A stretch of 64,000 bases of DNA, taken from contig NZ_JAGIOC010000001.1 in assembly GCF_017876515.1 (NCBI RefSeq), positions 3,348,001-3,412,000 on the forward strand, in the 5' to 3' direction. A program made the position numbers and the translations under genes. Each line of letters starts with the position of its first letter. Position 1 is the stretch's first letter. The notes beneath the pieces are model-generated. The model had not been told where the DNA came from, made no database searches, and saw only the letters and a list, made by a program, of their open reading frames with translations. Shown piece after piece: positions 39,332 through 48,054 of this stretch. This DNA comes from Brachybacterium fresconis. Its GTDB lineage: Bacteria; Actinomycetota; Actinomycetes; Actinomycetales; Dermabacteraceae.

Positions 39332-40291
39332 TCAGCTCACGCGCCGGCTGACGGGCCGTCCGCGGAACAGGAACTGGGTGGTGCCGTCCTCGGCCGTCGC
39401 GCGCTCCGTCGCCACGCCGTAGGTGGCGCTGACCAGCTCGGGGGCGAGGGCCTCGCGGGGCGGCCCGTCGGCCTGCACGATCCCGCCGTCGAGCAGGAGC
39501 ACGCGGTCGCAGTAGCGGGCGGCGAGGTTCAGGTCGTGCAGCACGACCACGGTGGCCAGACCCCGCTCGCGCACGATCTGCAGCACGTGGTGCTGGGAGC
39601 CGATGTCGAGGTGGTTCGTCGGCTCGTCCATGAGCAGCACCCGGGGCTGCTGGGCGAGCGCGCGGGCGATCAGCACCCGCTGCCGCTCGCCCCCGGAGAG
39701 TCGGCCGAACTCGCGGCGGGCCAGGTGGCGGGCGCCGGCGCTGTCCAGAGCGTCGGTCGCGATGCTCAGGTCCGCGTCGGTCGTGGACCCGAAGGGGCCG
39801 GCGTGGGGGACCCGGCCCAGCAGCACCACGTCGGCGACGCTCAGCGGAACCTCGCCGGTGAGCTCCTGCGCCATCACCGCGATCCGTCGGGCCCGCTGTC
39901 GGCTCGTGAACCCGCGCAGATCCCTGCCCTCGAGCCGCACCTGCCCGGCGTCGGGCGTGAGGGCGCGGTGCAGGATCCGCAGGGCGGTGGTCTTGCCGCT
40001 GCCGTTGGGGCCGACGAGACCGACGACCTCGCCGGCTGCCACCGTGACGTCGACCCCGCGCAGCACCCTCGTGGTCCCGAAGGAATGATGGAGTCCGTGG
40101 GCGGCGAGAACGGGCGCGGCTGCAGGGGCGGGGTGGTCGGCGGATGCGGCGGGACCGCCAGAGGCGGGGCGCCCGGAGGCGGGGCGGCTCGAGGCGGGAC
40201 GGCCCGAGGCGGGGCTGCCCGGGGCGCGACCGCCAGAGGCGGGGCTGCCCGAGGTGCGGCGGCCCGGGGCGGCCGGGTCGGCGGAGCTCAC
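39332..40291 (-). CDS. ABC transporter ATP-binding protein, FecE/BtuD type
   Basis: 319 residues. Walker A is GPNGSGKTT, signature LSGGERQR, Walker B LLMDEP, followed by HDLNLAARYCDRVLLLDGG, all typical of siderophore/B12 importers. The first 55 residues are Pro/Ala/Ser/Gly-rich with repeats of GSPASGGRAP and have no known role. I chose GTG 40289-40291, which overlaps the binding protein's stop (GTGA) and implies coupled translation. It is the last gene of the operon FecCD-type permease, binding protein, ATPase. Confidence 0.9.
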   Translation of the reverse strand: MSSADPAAPGRRTSGSPASGGRAPGSPASGRPASSRPASGRPASGGPAASADHPAPAAAPVLAAHGLHHSFGTTRVLRGVDVTVAAGEVVGLVGPNGSGKTTALRILHRALTPDAGQVRLEGRDLRGFTSRQRARRIAVMAQELTGEVPLSVADVVLLGRVPHAGPFGSTTDADLSIATDALDSAGARHLARREFGRLSGGERQRVLIARALAQQPRVLLMDEPTNHLDIGSQHHVLQIVRERGLATVVVLHDLNLAARYCDRVLLLDGGIVQADGPPREALAPELVSATYGVATERATAEDGTTQFLFRGRPVSRRVS

Positions 40292-41427
40292 GTCTCGATC
40301 TCGAGCAGCCACTCGTGGATCCTTTCCAGCCCGTCCACGACCAGCGGGGAGGCAGGTTCGGAGAAGTTGAACAGCAGCGGCAGCACCTGCTGGTCCTGGA
40401 CGGCGCGCAGGGCGGAGAGCTGGTCCTGGGCGATCATCTCCTCGGTGACGTCGCTGCCGTCTCCCTCGCCCTGGTAGAGCACGATGAGCACGTCCGGGTC
40501 CGCGGCCAGCAGCGGCTCGGCGCTGATCTCGAACACCCGCTCGGCGGAGTCGGCGAAGGCGTTCTGGAGCCCCAGGGCATCCAGCTGAGCGGTCACCATG
40601 CTGCCGGTGCCGTAGGTGTACAGCGGCCCGCCGCCGAGCGAGGGGTACAGCGCCGCTGCGGTCGTGGTGCGCAGGGTCTTCGCGGATTCGGAGACGGTCG
40701 CGATCCGCTCCTGCAGGGAGGTGGTGAGCTCCTCGGCCTGCGGGGCGCGGTCGAAGATCTGGCCGTAGGTGCCGATCTCCTCGTACAGGGTCTCGAAGCT
40801 CGCCCGCTCGCCGTTGGACCCGCAGAAGACATCCTGGACGACGACCTCCGCGTCGGCCCCGCGCATCGCCTCGCGGGTGACCCCGTCGGGCAGGCCGAAG
40901 ACGATGTCGGGCCGTTGCGCGATCACCACCTCCTGGTTGATCTGCAGATGCCCGGCCGCGTCGATGTCCTCGCTCAGGGCCGGGATCGCCTCGATCCGGG
41001 CGGTGAGGTCCTCGTCGTAGTAGCCGGGCGGGAAGGCTCCGGCGCGGGAGACGACCCGGTCGAGCACCCCGATGCCGTCCAGCGTCGTCACCGGCGCGGA
41101 CTCCAGCAGCACGATCCGCTCCGGCGGGGCCTCGAAACGCAGCGTCGCCTCGCAGTTGGCCAGCTCGAGCGGGAAGCCGCTCGTCGCGTCGCCGTCCGTC
41201 CCGTCGCCGGCGTCGGGGCCCGCGCCGGAGCCTGCGGTGCATCCTGCGGCGGTGAGGCCGGCGAGACCGGCGAGCCCGGCGAGGGCTCCTCGGCGGCTGA
41301 CGGTCCCGCGCTCGAGGCCGCGGTGGGCGGCTTCCTCGCGCAGGGGGTTCGGGCGGTCGAGCCCCTCGCGCCCGAGGGTCGGGCGATCGGTGGGGTCACC
41401 GGGTCGGCGGGGGGAGGGGCGGAGCAT
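40288..41427 (-). CDS. Metal-chelate ABC transporter substrate-binding lipoprotein (FecB/TroA-like)
   Basis: 379 residues. SRRGALAGLAGLAGLTAAGC is a Tat-like lipoprotein signal with the lipobox Cys at 63 after an unusually long 42-residue N-terminal region. The mature part has the two-lobed periplasmic-binding fold of the iron-siderophore/B12 group: PPERIVLLESAPVTTLDGIGVLDRVV, then NQEVVIAQRPDIVFG, and ISAEPLLAADPDVLIVLYQGEG. It should bind a ferric siderophore, heme, cobalamin or metal chelate outside the cell. GGAAGGA lies six bases before ATG 41427. Confidence 0.88.
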   Translation of the reverse strand: MLRPSPRRPGDPTDRPTLGREGLDRPNPLREEAAHRGLERGTVSRRGALAGLAGLAGLTAAGCTAGSGAGPDAGDGTDGDATSGFPLELANCEATLRFEAPPERIVLLESAPVTTLDGIGVLDRVVSRAGAFPPGYYDEDLTARIEAIPALSEDIDAAGHLQINQEVVIAQRPDIVFGLPDGVTREAMRGADAEVVVQDVFCGSNGERASFETLYEEIGTYGQIFDRAPQAEELTTSLQERIATVSESAKTLRTTTAAALYPSLGGGPLYTYGTGSMVTAQLDALGLQNAFADSAERVFEISAEPLLAADPDVLIVLYQGEGDGSDVTEEMIAQDQLSALRAVQDQQVLPLLFNFSEPASPLVVDGLERIHEWLLEIET

Positions 41428-41485
41428 CGGGATCCTTCCGACGGAGGCGGGGGAGGAGCGGGTGGGGTCGGCGGACGGAGCCGGC

Positions 41486-42646
41486 TCAGGACTGCCGGGC
41501 ATACAGCCGGCGCACGAGGATCAGCAGGAACGGGGCGCCCACCGCGGCGGTGATCACCCCGATGGGCAGCTCGCGCGGTGCCATCACCACGCGGGCGAGG
41601 GCGTCGGCCCACAGCAGGAACAGCGAGCCGAGCAGGGCGCTGGCGGGGATGAGCACCCGGTGGCGGGCGCCGACCAGGCGGCGTGCGAGGTGGGGGATCA
41701 CCAGGCCCACGAAGCCGATCGCCCCGGCGCCGGCGACCGCCGCGGCGGTGCACAGCGAGACCACCACCAGGAAGCCGATGCGGGCACGGTCCGGGGAGAT
41801 GCCCAGGCCATGGGCGATCTCGTCGCCCGCGCTGAGCGCGTCCAGGACGCGTGCGCCGAGAGTCATCACGGCGATCCCGAGGCCGGCGGCGAGACCGGCG
41901 ATCAGCAGGAAGGCGTTCCACTGGGCCAGGGCCAACGACCCCAGCATCCAGAACATCACCGAGCGCGAGCCCTCGGCGGAGTCCGAGGAGAAGATCAGCA
42001 GGTTGGTCACGGCCGTCAGCGCGTAGCCGACGGCGACCCCGGACAGCAGCAGCCGCAGCGAGCTCACGCGGCCGCCGGCCCGCGCGATGGCGAACACCAG
42101 CAGGGCAGCCCCCAGAGCGCCGACGAAGGCCAGAACGGACTGGGCGTACTGTCCCAGGGCCGCGCCGGCGCCGAACAGGATCGCCGCGGCCGCGCCGGTC
42201 GAGGCGCCGCCGGAGACCCCGAGGATGTACGGGTCGGCGAGCATGTTGCGCACCATGGCCTGCAGCGCCGCCCCGCAGATCGCCAGGCACGCCCCGACCG
42301 CCGCACCCATCAGCACCCGCGGCAGGCGCACGGCCTGGATGATCGCATCGGTCGTGGGGTCGGCTGCCGGGGCGCCGGTCAGTCCGAGGTGGCCGGCGAT
42401 GACCTGGGCGGTCGTACCCGGCGGAATGGACACGGGGCCGATGCCCACGCACACCACCAGGCTGATCACTGTCGCGACGGCGAGCAGCACGAGCAGGACC
42501 GTCGAGCGTCGGGCGCGGGCCCGGACGCCGAGGGGGTCGCGATCTCTGCGCGGGTCACGGGAGTCCAGAGGGCCGCGGCCTGCCGACCCGGCAGGGGGCG
42601 GAGGCTGCGGGCCCGACGTCCGCGCGCTGGTGGCCGGTGTCGACAC
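41486..42646 (-). CDS. FecCD-family ABC transporter permease
   Basis: 386 residues, about ten membrane helices after a Pro/Arg-rich cytoplasmic tail of 45 residues. RLPRVLMGAAVGACLAICGAALQAMVRNMLADPYILGVSGGASTGAA and GFVGLVIPHLARRLVGARHR are hallmark FecCD/BtuC blocks. A single permease gene suggests a homodimer. The start is GTG 42646 with GGAAGGA five bases upstream. It heads the importer operon and has an 18-bp dyad at 42669-42686 immediately upstream. Confidence 0.9.
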   Translation of the reverse strand: MSTPATSARTSGPQPPPPAGSAGRGPLDSRDPRRDRDPLGVRARARRSTVLLVLLAVATVISLVVCVGIGPVSIPPGTTAQVIAGHLGLTGAPAADPTTDAIIQAVRLPRVLMGAAVGACLAICGAALQAMVRNMLADPYILGVSGGASTGAAAAILFGAGAALGQYAQSVLAFVGALGAALLVFAIARAGGRVSSLRLLLSGVAVGYALTAVTNLLIFSSDSAEGSRSVMFWMLGSLALAQWNAFLLIAGLAAGLGIAVMTLGARVLDALSAGDEIAHGLGISPDRARIGFLVVVSLCTAAAVAGAGAIGFVGLVIPHLARRLVGARHRVLIPASALLGSLFLLWADALARVVMAPRELPIGVITAAVGAPFLLILVRRLYARQS

Positions 42647-42668
42647 GGGGGTCCTTCCGACGGTGATA

Positions 42669-42686
42669 CTTGAAGGATCCTACAAG
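42669..42686. promoter_or_regulatory. 18-bp dyad before the metal-chelate importer operon
   Basis: CTTGAAGGATCCTACAAG differs from its own reverse complement at only one base pair of positions (5 and 14). It lies 22 bp before the GTG of the permease gene, in the right place for a repressor. It does not look like a DtxR/IdeR iron box, so the regulator is open. Confidence 0.5.
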
Positions 42687-42814
42687 GATGCGGGGAGGCC
42701 GGCTGCCGTGGTTGCTCCACGTCGTCGGGCCCGCCGGCTCGAGGTCGTGGCGCCCGGGGCCTCGAGGTCGTCGCGTCCGCAGGCAACCGCGTGCCGGTCC
42801 CGTAGGCTTCAGCG

Positions 42815-43537
42815 GTGCCTGTCCTCGACCTCGTCCTGCTCGCCGTGATCATCGGCGTGGGAGCGGGATTCCAGCGCCTGACCGGCATGGGGTTCGCCCT
42901 GGTCGCCACGCCTTTCCTGGTGCTCACCCTGGGGCCGTTCGAGGGGGTGCTGGTGACGAACCTGTGCGGCATCGTCTCCGCCCTGCTGAACCTCACCCTC
43001 GTCCACCGGGACGTCCAGTGGCGGCGCCTGGCCAGATTCACCCCGTTCTCGCTGCTGGGGATCGTCGCCGGCACCCTCGTGCTGCTGGTGCTGCCCACGG
43101 ACCCCCTGGCGATCCTGGTGGGAGTGCTGATCCTGCTCGCGATCGGGGTGACCGTGCTCTTCCGGTCCGGGGAGGTCCGGGACTCGCTGCCGGTCAGCTC
43201 CGGCTTCGGCGCCGCCTCCGGGTTCATGAACGTCACCGCCGGGGTGGGCGGACCGGCGCTGGCCGTCTACGCCGTGGCCACCGGGTGGAGCCACCGGCAT
43301 TTCGCGGCCTCGGCGCAGGCGCACTTCGCCCTGATCAGCATCCTCTCGCTGGCCGCCAAGGGGTCCCTGCCCTCGATGCCCGTCGCCGGCTGGGTGGTGA
43401 CGATCCTGGCGATCCTGGTCGGGATCGGGGTCGGGGAGAGGCTCGCCGGGCGGTTCGCGGAACGCACCCTGATGCGTCTGGTGATCATCCTGGCGACCGG
43501 CGGCGCCGTGATGACGATCGGTCAGGCGCTGGTGTGA
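42815..43537 (+). CDS. TauE/SafE family membrane transporter
   Basis: 240 residues, seven to eight membrane helices. GVGAGFQRLTGMGFALVATPFLVLTLGP and SGFGAASGFMNVTAGVGGPALAVYA are the paired TauE/SafE repeats. Members export sulfite, sulfoacetate or other small anions; the substrate here is unknown. The start is GTG 42815; TAGGCT (42803-42808) lies six bases upstream and no Shine-Dalgarno is seen, so it is probably leaderless. Its last 16 bases overlap the end of the converging ArsR gene. Confidence 0.87.
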   Translation: MPVLDLVLLAVIIGVGAGFQRLTGMGFALVATPFLVLTLGPFEGVLVTNLCGIVSALLNLTLVHRDVQWRRLARFTPFSLLGIVAGTLVLLVLPTDPLAILVGVLILLAIGVTVLFRSGEVRDSLPVSSGFGAASGFMNVTAGVGGPALAVYAVATGWSHRHFAASAQAHFALISILSLAAKGSLPSMPVAGWVVTILAILVGIGVGERLAGRFAERTLMRLVIILATGGAVMTIGQALV

Positions 43538-43920
43538 GGGCCGGGGTGATGGACGCCGGGGAGGTGGTCCGAGCCGAGCTCGTGCAGCAGGTCATGGGCG
43601 AAGCGGTCGGTCAGGTCGTAGCGCACCTCGCGCCCTGAGCGCTCGGCCCGCACCCATCCGGCATCGCGCAGCAGCGCCAGCGCGTGGGAGGTGGTCGAGT
43701 CGCTCGCTCCGATCGCGCGGGCGATGTCCGAGCTGCGCACGCCGGGATGGGCATGGATGCAGAACAGGATCCGCAGGCGTCGCGGGTCCGACAGCAGCAT
43801 CATCCGCTCGGCCAGCTGCTCGAAGCCGTCGGCCGCTGCCAGCAGGGACCTGAGCTCGCCGACGAGCTGCTCGTCGGGAAGGCCGTCGTCGTCGGCCCGC
43901 ACGTGATGGGCGGCGTCCAT
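43522..43920 (-). CDS. ArsR/SmtB family metal-responsive regulator, His-rich
   Basis: 132 residues. LAERMMLLSDPRRLRILFCIHAHPGVRSSDIARAIGASDSTTSHALALLRDAGWV is the winged helix. The protein has His5-His6 near the N-terminus and a C-terminal cluster His109, His113, Glu114, His119, His124, His125, His129, and no Cys pair in the DNA-binding helix. That pattern recalls nickel/cobalt sensors such as NmtR and KmtR (inference). TAGGTT (43927-43932) lies six bases before ATG 43920, so it is leaderless. It converges on TauE/SafE with a 16-bp overlap and is divergent from the nucleoside transporter. Confidence 0.87.
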   Translation of the reverse strand: MDAAHHVRADDDGLPDEQLVGELRSLLAAADGFEQLAERMMLLSDPRRLRILFCIHAHPGVRSSDIARAIGASDSTTSHALALLRDAGWVRAERSGREVRYDLTDRFAHDLLHELGSDHLPGVHHPGPHTSA

Positions 43921-44045
43921 GGGGCCAACCTACCCGGCGTCGGGGTGGGCCCGGTCGGAGATAGCGCTCGTTCCGGGACTGTGGCCCCTACACTGTCGCC
44001 GACGACCGCGCCCGTGTCCCCTATCTGTCTTGCGAGGTGAGTGCG

Positions 44046-45548
44046 ATGGTCGACCTGCTCTGGGGGATCGGAGGGATGGCAGGGCTCCTGCTCATCGCCG
44101 TCGCCCTGTCCAGCAATCGCCGGGCGATCCGGCTGCGCACCGTGATCGGTGCCTTCGCGCTCCAGCTCGGGCTGGGGGTGCTGGTTCTGTACTGGGGGCC
44201 CGGCCAGTGGGCGCTGGGGAAGGTATCGGCCGGGTTCCAGGCCGTCATCGACACCTCCGGCGAAGGCATCGCCTTCCTGTTCGGGCCACTGCTGCCGGAC
44301 GAGGGCAGCATCTTCGCCTTCCAGGTGCTCCCGGTGATCATCTTCTTCGCGTCGCTGACCGCCGTGCTCTACCACTGGAAGATCCTGCCGAAGATCGTCG
44401 AGTGGCTCGGTGGCGGGCTCGGCAAGCTCCTGGGCACCAGCTACGCCGAGTCGGTCAACACCGCGGCGAACATCTTCGTGGGCCAGACGGAGGCGCCGCT
44501 GGTCATCCGCCCCTACATCAAGCGGCTCTCGCGGTCGGGGCTGTTCGCGGTCATGGTCGGCGGTCTCTCGACCGTCGCCGGCTCCGTGCTGGTGGGCTAC
44601 TCGCTGCTCGGCGCCCCGCTGGAGTACCTGATCGCCGCCAGCTTCATGGCCGCCCCCGGCGCGCTGCTGATGGCCAAGATCCTGCTGCCGGAGGACGATC
44701 CCGAGGCCGTCGCCCGCGAGGCCGCGCTGGTCGCGCGCAGCAGCCGTACGAAGACGAAGGGGGCGGCCGACGACGGCGCGGTCGGAGCCGCGACGGGCAG
44801 TCCCGAGAGATCGTCCACGCAGGCCGCCGACGGGGCCGATACCGCGGCCACCGGCACCGTGGGCCTCGCCGACGGGGCCGACACCGCGGCCACCGGCACC
44901 GTGGGCCTCGCCGACGGCTCGCCCGGTGCCGGCGGGACCGACGCCGCAGAGCGCGGTGCCGGGGCAGCCGGGGGAGGGCAGGACCGCCGGGACGACGACC
45001 GCGACGAGGAGGATGACCTCGAGGAGCTCTCCTACAGCAACGTCATCGATGCCGCTGCGGGCGGTGCGGCCGACGGCCTGAAGCTGGCCCTGAACGTGGG
45101 CGCCATGCTGCTGGCCTTCATCTCCCTGATCGCGCTGATCAACCTGCTGATCGGTGTCGTCGGCGGCTGGTTCGGCGCCGGGGACCTGACCTTCGAGCAG
45201 ATCCTGGGCTGGGTGTTCGCCCCGGTCATGGCGATGATCGGTGTCCCTTGGGACGAGGCTGTCGCCTCCGGCAGCTTCGTCGGCCAGAAGATCGTGGTCA
45301 ACGAGTTCGTGGCCTTCGCCGACTTCGGCCCGCAGATCGACTCCTTCAGCCCCAAGACCGCCGCCATCATCAGCTTCGCCCTGACCGGCTTCGCGAACCT
45401 CAGCTCGCTGGGCATCCTGCTGGGCGGGCTGGGCGGGCTGGCCCCGGAGCGCCGTTCCGAGATCGCGCAGCTCGGGCTGAAGGCGATCCTGGGCGGCACC
45501 CTCGCCAATCTCATGAGCGCCACGATCGCCGGCATCATGCTCTCCTGA
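44046..45548 (+). CDS. Concentrative nucleoside transporter (NupC/CNT family) with variable loop insertion
   Basis: 500 residues; standard CNT proteins have about 400. Conserved blocks are [36 protein letters not shown] (substrate/sodium site) and [14 protein letters not shown], with [29 protein letters not shown]. It would import nucleosides with protons or sodium. Between about residues 225 and 325 there is an acidic, Ala/Gly/Asp-rich insertion absent from most homologues, including two tandem 14-residue copies of [15 protein letters not shown] chose ATG 44046, which has GAGG eight bases upstream; GTG 44037 overlaps it. Confidence 0.88.
   Translation: MVDLLWGIGGMAGLLLIAVALSSNRRAIRLRTVIGAFALQLGLGVLVLYWGPGQWALGKVSAGFQAVIDTSGEGIAFLFGPLLPDEGSIFAFQVLPVIIFFASLTAVLYHWKILPKIVEWLGGGLGKLLGTSYAESVNTAANIFVGQTEAPLVIRPYIKRLSRSGLFAVMVGGLSTVAGSVLVGYSLLGAPLEYLIAASFMAAPGALLMAKILLPEDDPEAVAREAALVARSSRTKTKGAADDGAVGAATGSPERSSTQAADGADTAATGTVGLADGADTAATGTVGLADGSPGAGGTDAAERGAGAAGGGQDRRDDDRDEEDDLEELSYSNVIDAAAGGAADGLKLALNVGAMLLAFISLIALINLLIGVVGGWFGAGDLTFEQILGWVFAPVMAMIGVPWDEAVASGSFVGQKIVVNEFVAFADFGPQIDSFSPKTAAIISFALTGFANLSSLGILLGGLGGLAPERRSEIAQLGLKAILGGTLANLMSATIAGIMLS
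44826..44909 (+). repeat. 42-bp in-frame tandem duplication inside the nucleoside transporter
   Basis: Copies 44826-44867 and 44868-44909 differ by a single silent base (GAT versus GAC). Each encodes [14 protein letters not shown]. The near identity points to a recent duplication. Confidence 0.9.
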
Positions 45549-45632
45549 GCGTGAGCGGGTCAGGCTCTGTCGGTGGGCACCCGGTCTGTCGGTCGGCGGG
45601 CACCCGGTCCGTCGGCGCGCTCCCGGGTGTGC

Positions 45633-46679
45633 TCAGGCGCGGTCGCCCAGGTCCACGATGTGCTCGGGCAGGCGCTCATTGCTGCCGTACATGAAGTGGT
45701 TCTCCATGCGCTCGGAGAAGCGGCTCGCCTCGGTGGTGCGGCCCACGGCCTCGGCGACCTCCCGGATGTGGATGGGGGCGGCGCCGCAGCACACGCCCAG
45801 GTAGTTCACGCCCAGCTCGAACGCCTCCCGGGCGAAGGCCCCGATCTCGTAGCGGTTGGTCAGCAGCGGATCCAGCGCGGTGGGGAACGTCCGACCGTGC
45901 GGAGAGGGGACGGAGGCACGGACGTCGGAGAGGTTGAAGAAGGTGGGTTCCTCGGCCGTGGTCCGGTACGGGATCGGCAGTGCGCCGACGTGACAGGAGA
46001 CCGCCTCGCGGATCCGGCGCAGCCACGGCAGCATCGTGCCCGGCCCGCGGAAGCAGTTCAGCCCCACCACGTCGGCCCCGCCCTGCTCGAGACGCTGGGC
46101 GGTCTCGACGATCCCCACCCCGTCGGCCATCTCCTGGAACGCCATCGGAGCGAGCGTCAGCACCACCGGCAGTCCGGAGGCCTTCGCGACCTCGAGCGCC
46201 GTCAGCGCCTCGCCGGCGAAGTAGAAGGTCTCGCCGATGATGAGGTCGGCGCCCTCCTCGACGGCCCAGCCGACCATCTCCTCGAACATGGACCGCACCT
46301 CGGCCTGACGGGCCGGATCCTCCGGGTCCCAGATGTTCGAGTTCGAGATGTTGCCGGCCATGAGATTGCCCGGCACCCGGTCGGCGACCTGGCGGGCGAT
46401 CTGCAGCGCGGAGCGGTTCAGCGGTTCGAGCAGCTCCTCCTTGCCGATCACGCGCATCTTCTCGCGGTGGCCGTTGTAGGTGAACGCCTCGACGATGTCG
46501 GAGCCGGCGCGCTGGAAGTCGACATGCAGGCTCCGCAGCGCCTCGGGGAACTCGAGGGCGACCTCGGGGACGAACTCCCCGGCGGTGAGGTAGCCACGAC
46601 GCTCGAGCTCGAAGAGGAAGCCTTCGGCGCAGATCACGGGGCCGGCATCGAGGCGGTCGGTCAGCACGTTCTGGGTCAT
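45633..46679 (-). CDS. Homocysteine S-methyltransferase family protein
   Basis: 348 residues. The TIM barrel is recognised by VDFQRAGSDIVEAFTYNGHREKM, ADLIIGETFYFAGEALTALE and the zinc ligands Cys209 (GLNCF) and Cys297-Cys298 (GVCCGAAP). It transfers a methyl group, from S-methylmethionine, betaine or a similar donor, to homocysteine. The sequence style (AEGFLFELERRGYL) is nearer to betaine-homocysteine methyltransferases than to MmuM. A terminator separates it from the upstream Gfo/Idh gene, so it may have its own promoter in the 152-bp gap. The Shine-Dalgarno is weak. Confidence 0.87.
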   Translation of the reverse strand: MTQNVLTDRLDAGPVICAEGFLFELERRGYLTAGEFVPEVALEFPEALRSLHVDFQRAGSDIVEAFTYNGHREKMRVIGKEELLEPLNRSALQIARQVADRVPGNLMAGNISNSNIWDPEDPARQAEVRSMFEEMVGWAVEEGADLIIGETFYFAGEALTALEVAKASGLPVVLTLAPMAFQEMADGVGIVETAQRLEQGGADVVGLNCFRGPGTMLPWLRRIREAVSCHVGALPIPYRTTAEEPTFFNLSDVRASVPSPHGRTFPTALDPLLTNRYEIGAFAREAFELGVNYLGVCCGAAPIHIREVAEAVGRTTEASRFSERMENHFMYGSNERLPEHIVDLGDRA

Positions 46680-46794
46680 GGTCGTCTGCTCTCGGTCGAC
46701 AGGGGAGGGACGTCGGTGAGCGTAATCGCGGCGTTCGCGCGCGTCTGCGGTTGTGACCGAGCGTGAACGGGGGCGTCCGGCCGTGACCGGGGGC

Positions 46795-46826
46795 GGCCGG
46801 GCGGCGGGAGCGCCCGCCGCCCGGCC
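46795..46826 (-). terminator. Perfect 14-bp GC hairpin after Gfo/Idh gene
   Basis: GGCCGGGCGGCGGG (46795-46808) pairs with CCCGCCGCCCGGCC (46813-46826) around a 4-nt loop. It starts six bases after the Gfo/Idh stop, marking the end of the sugar operon before the methyltransferase gene. Confidence 0.75.
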
Positions 46827-46831
46827 CTCTC

Positions 46832-47968
46832 TCAGAGCGCTGCGGCCACGCTCTCGAGCGTCGCGGCGAAGGGGTCGAAGTCGGCCGGCATCGGCTCGAC
46901 CTCGGCGAAGGTGGAGTCGATCTCGACGATCGATCCTTCGGCGATGGCGGTCTCGATGCCCACCATGATGTCCAGGACGTGCGCGGCGATCTCGCCCTGG
47001 GCGCGGTGCGGGACGCCGGCGCGGATCGCGCGGGCCATCTCCAGCACTCCCAGGCCCCGTCCGGTGGTGGCACCGGTCGCGGGCACGTCGGTCGCCGCAT
47101 CGCCGCGGTAGGCGGTCAGCGCGGAGTCGCCGTCGAAGACGTTGGGGTCCGGGAACGCGAGGGTGGCCTCGGTGCCGTAGACCTCGACGAAGCCGGTGCG
47201 GGTGTGGGGGGAGTCGAAGCTCAGCAGCACCGTCGCGTTCTGGCCGGAGGCGAAGCTCAGCAGCGCCGAGACCTGCGTGGGCACGGTGACGTCGAAGACC
47301 TCGCCGGCCTTGGGGCCCGAGCCGATGGTGCGCTGGGTCCGGGCGCGCGAGCCGACGGCGCTGACCGAGACGACCGGGCCGAGGGCGAGCACCAGGGTGG
47401 TCGTGTAGTACGGGGCGATGTCGTACAGCGGGCCCGCGCCCTCCTGGAACAGGAAGGCGGGGTTGGGGTGCCAGGACTCGGGGCCGGGGGACTGGAACAG
47501 GGTCAGCGCGCTGGCGGGGGTGCCGATCGAGCCGTCGCGCAGGGTGCGCAGACCGGTCTGGATCCCGGCGCCGAGCACGGTGTCGGGGGCGCCGCCCACG
47601 CGCACGCCCGCGGCGTCGGCCGCCTCGAGCAGGGCCGTCGCGTCGGCCGGGGCGGTGGTGATCGGCTTCTCGGTCCACACGTGCTTGCCGGCGGCGACGA
47701 TCTGGCGGGAGACCTCGGCGTGCGCGGTGGGGATCGTCAGGTTGATGACGATCTCGACGTCGGGGTGGCCCAGCACGTCCTCGGTGGTGCCGGAGGCCGC
47801 GATGCCGAATTCCTCGGCGCGCTGCGCCGCGGCCTCGGGCAGCAGGTCGCCGATGATGTGCACGGTCACGTCCGGGAAGGAGGTGAGGTTCTCGAGGTAC
47901 TGGCCGGAGATGGTGCCGGCACCGATGATGCCGACGCCGACGGGGCCGGCCTGGGTCTGGGGGGTCAT
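46832..47968 (-). CDS. Gfo/Idh/MocA family oxidoreductase
   Basis: 378 residues. GVGIIGAGTISGQYLENL binds NAD(P); WTEKPI carries the conserved lysine; GPLYDIAPYYTTTLVLALGPV replaces the usual His-containing block with Asp-Ile-Ala-Pro-Tyr, a pattern found in several actinobacterial sugar-cluster members. It probably oxidises a sugar or inositol taken up by the ABC importer upstream. It is the last gene of the operon binding protein, two permeases, isomerase, Gfo/Idh. AAGGAG lies five bases before ATG 47968. Confidence 0.86.
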   Translation of the reverse strand: MTPQTQAGPVGVGIIGAGTISGQYLENLTSFPDVTVHIIGDLLPEAAAQRAEEFGIAASGTTEDVLGHPDVEIVINLTIPTAHAEVSRQIVAAGKHVWTEKPITTAPADATALLEAADAAGVRVGGAPDTVLGAGIQTGLRTLRDGSIGTPASALTLFQSPGPESWHPNPAFLFQEGAGPLYDIAPYYTTTLVLALGPVVSVSAVGSRARTQRTIGSGPKAGEVFDVTVPTQVSALLSFASGQNATVLLSFDSPHTRTGFVEVYGTEATLAFPDPNVFDGDSALTAYRGDAATDVPATGATTGRGLGVLEMARAIRAGVPHRAQGEIAAHVLDIMVGIETAIAEGSIVEIDSTFAEVEPMPADFDPFAATLESVAAAL

Positions 47969-48054
47969 ACGGAGTCTCCTTCGTGGTGCGGGGGAGCGGT
48001 CCCGGGAGCGGGACGCACGGTGGTCGGGCGGACCGTCGGGCCGCCCGCGCCGGG

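Noticed and set aside
46680..46831. Cobalamin or SAM riboswitch before the homocysteine methyltransferase
   Set aside because: The 152-bp gap has a terminator for the upstream gene but no recognisable B12 box or SAM riboswitch helices.
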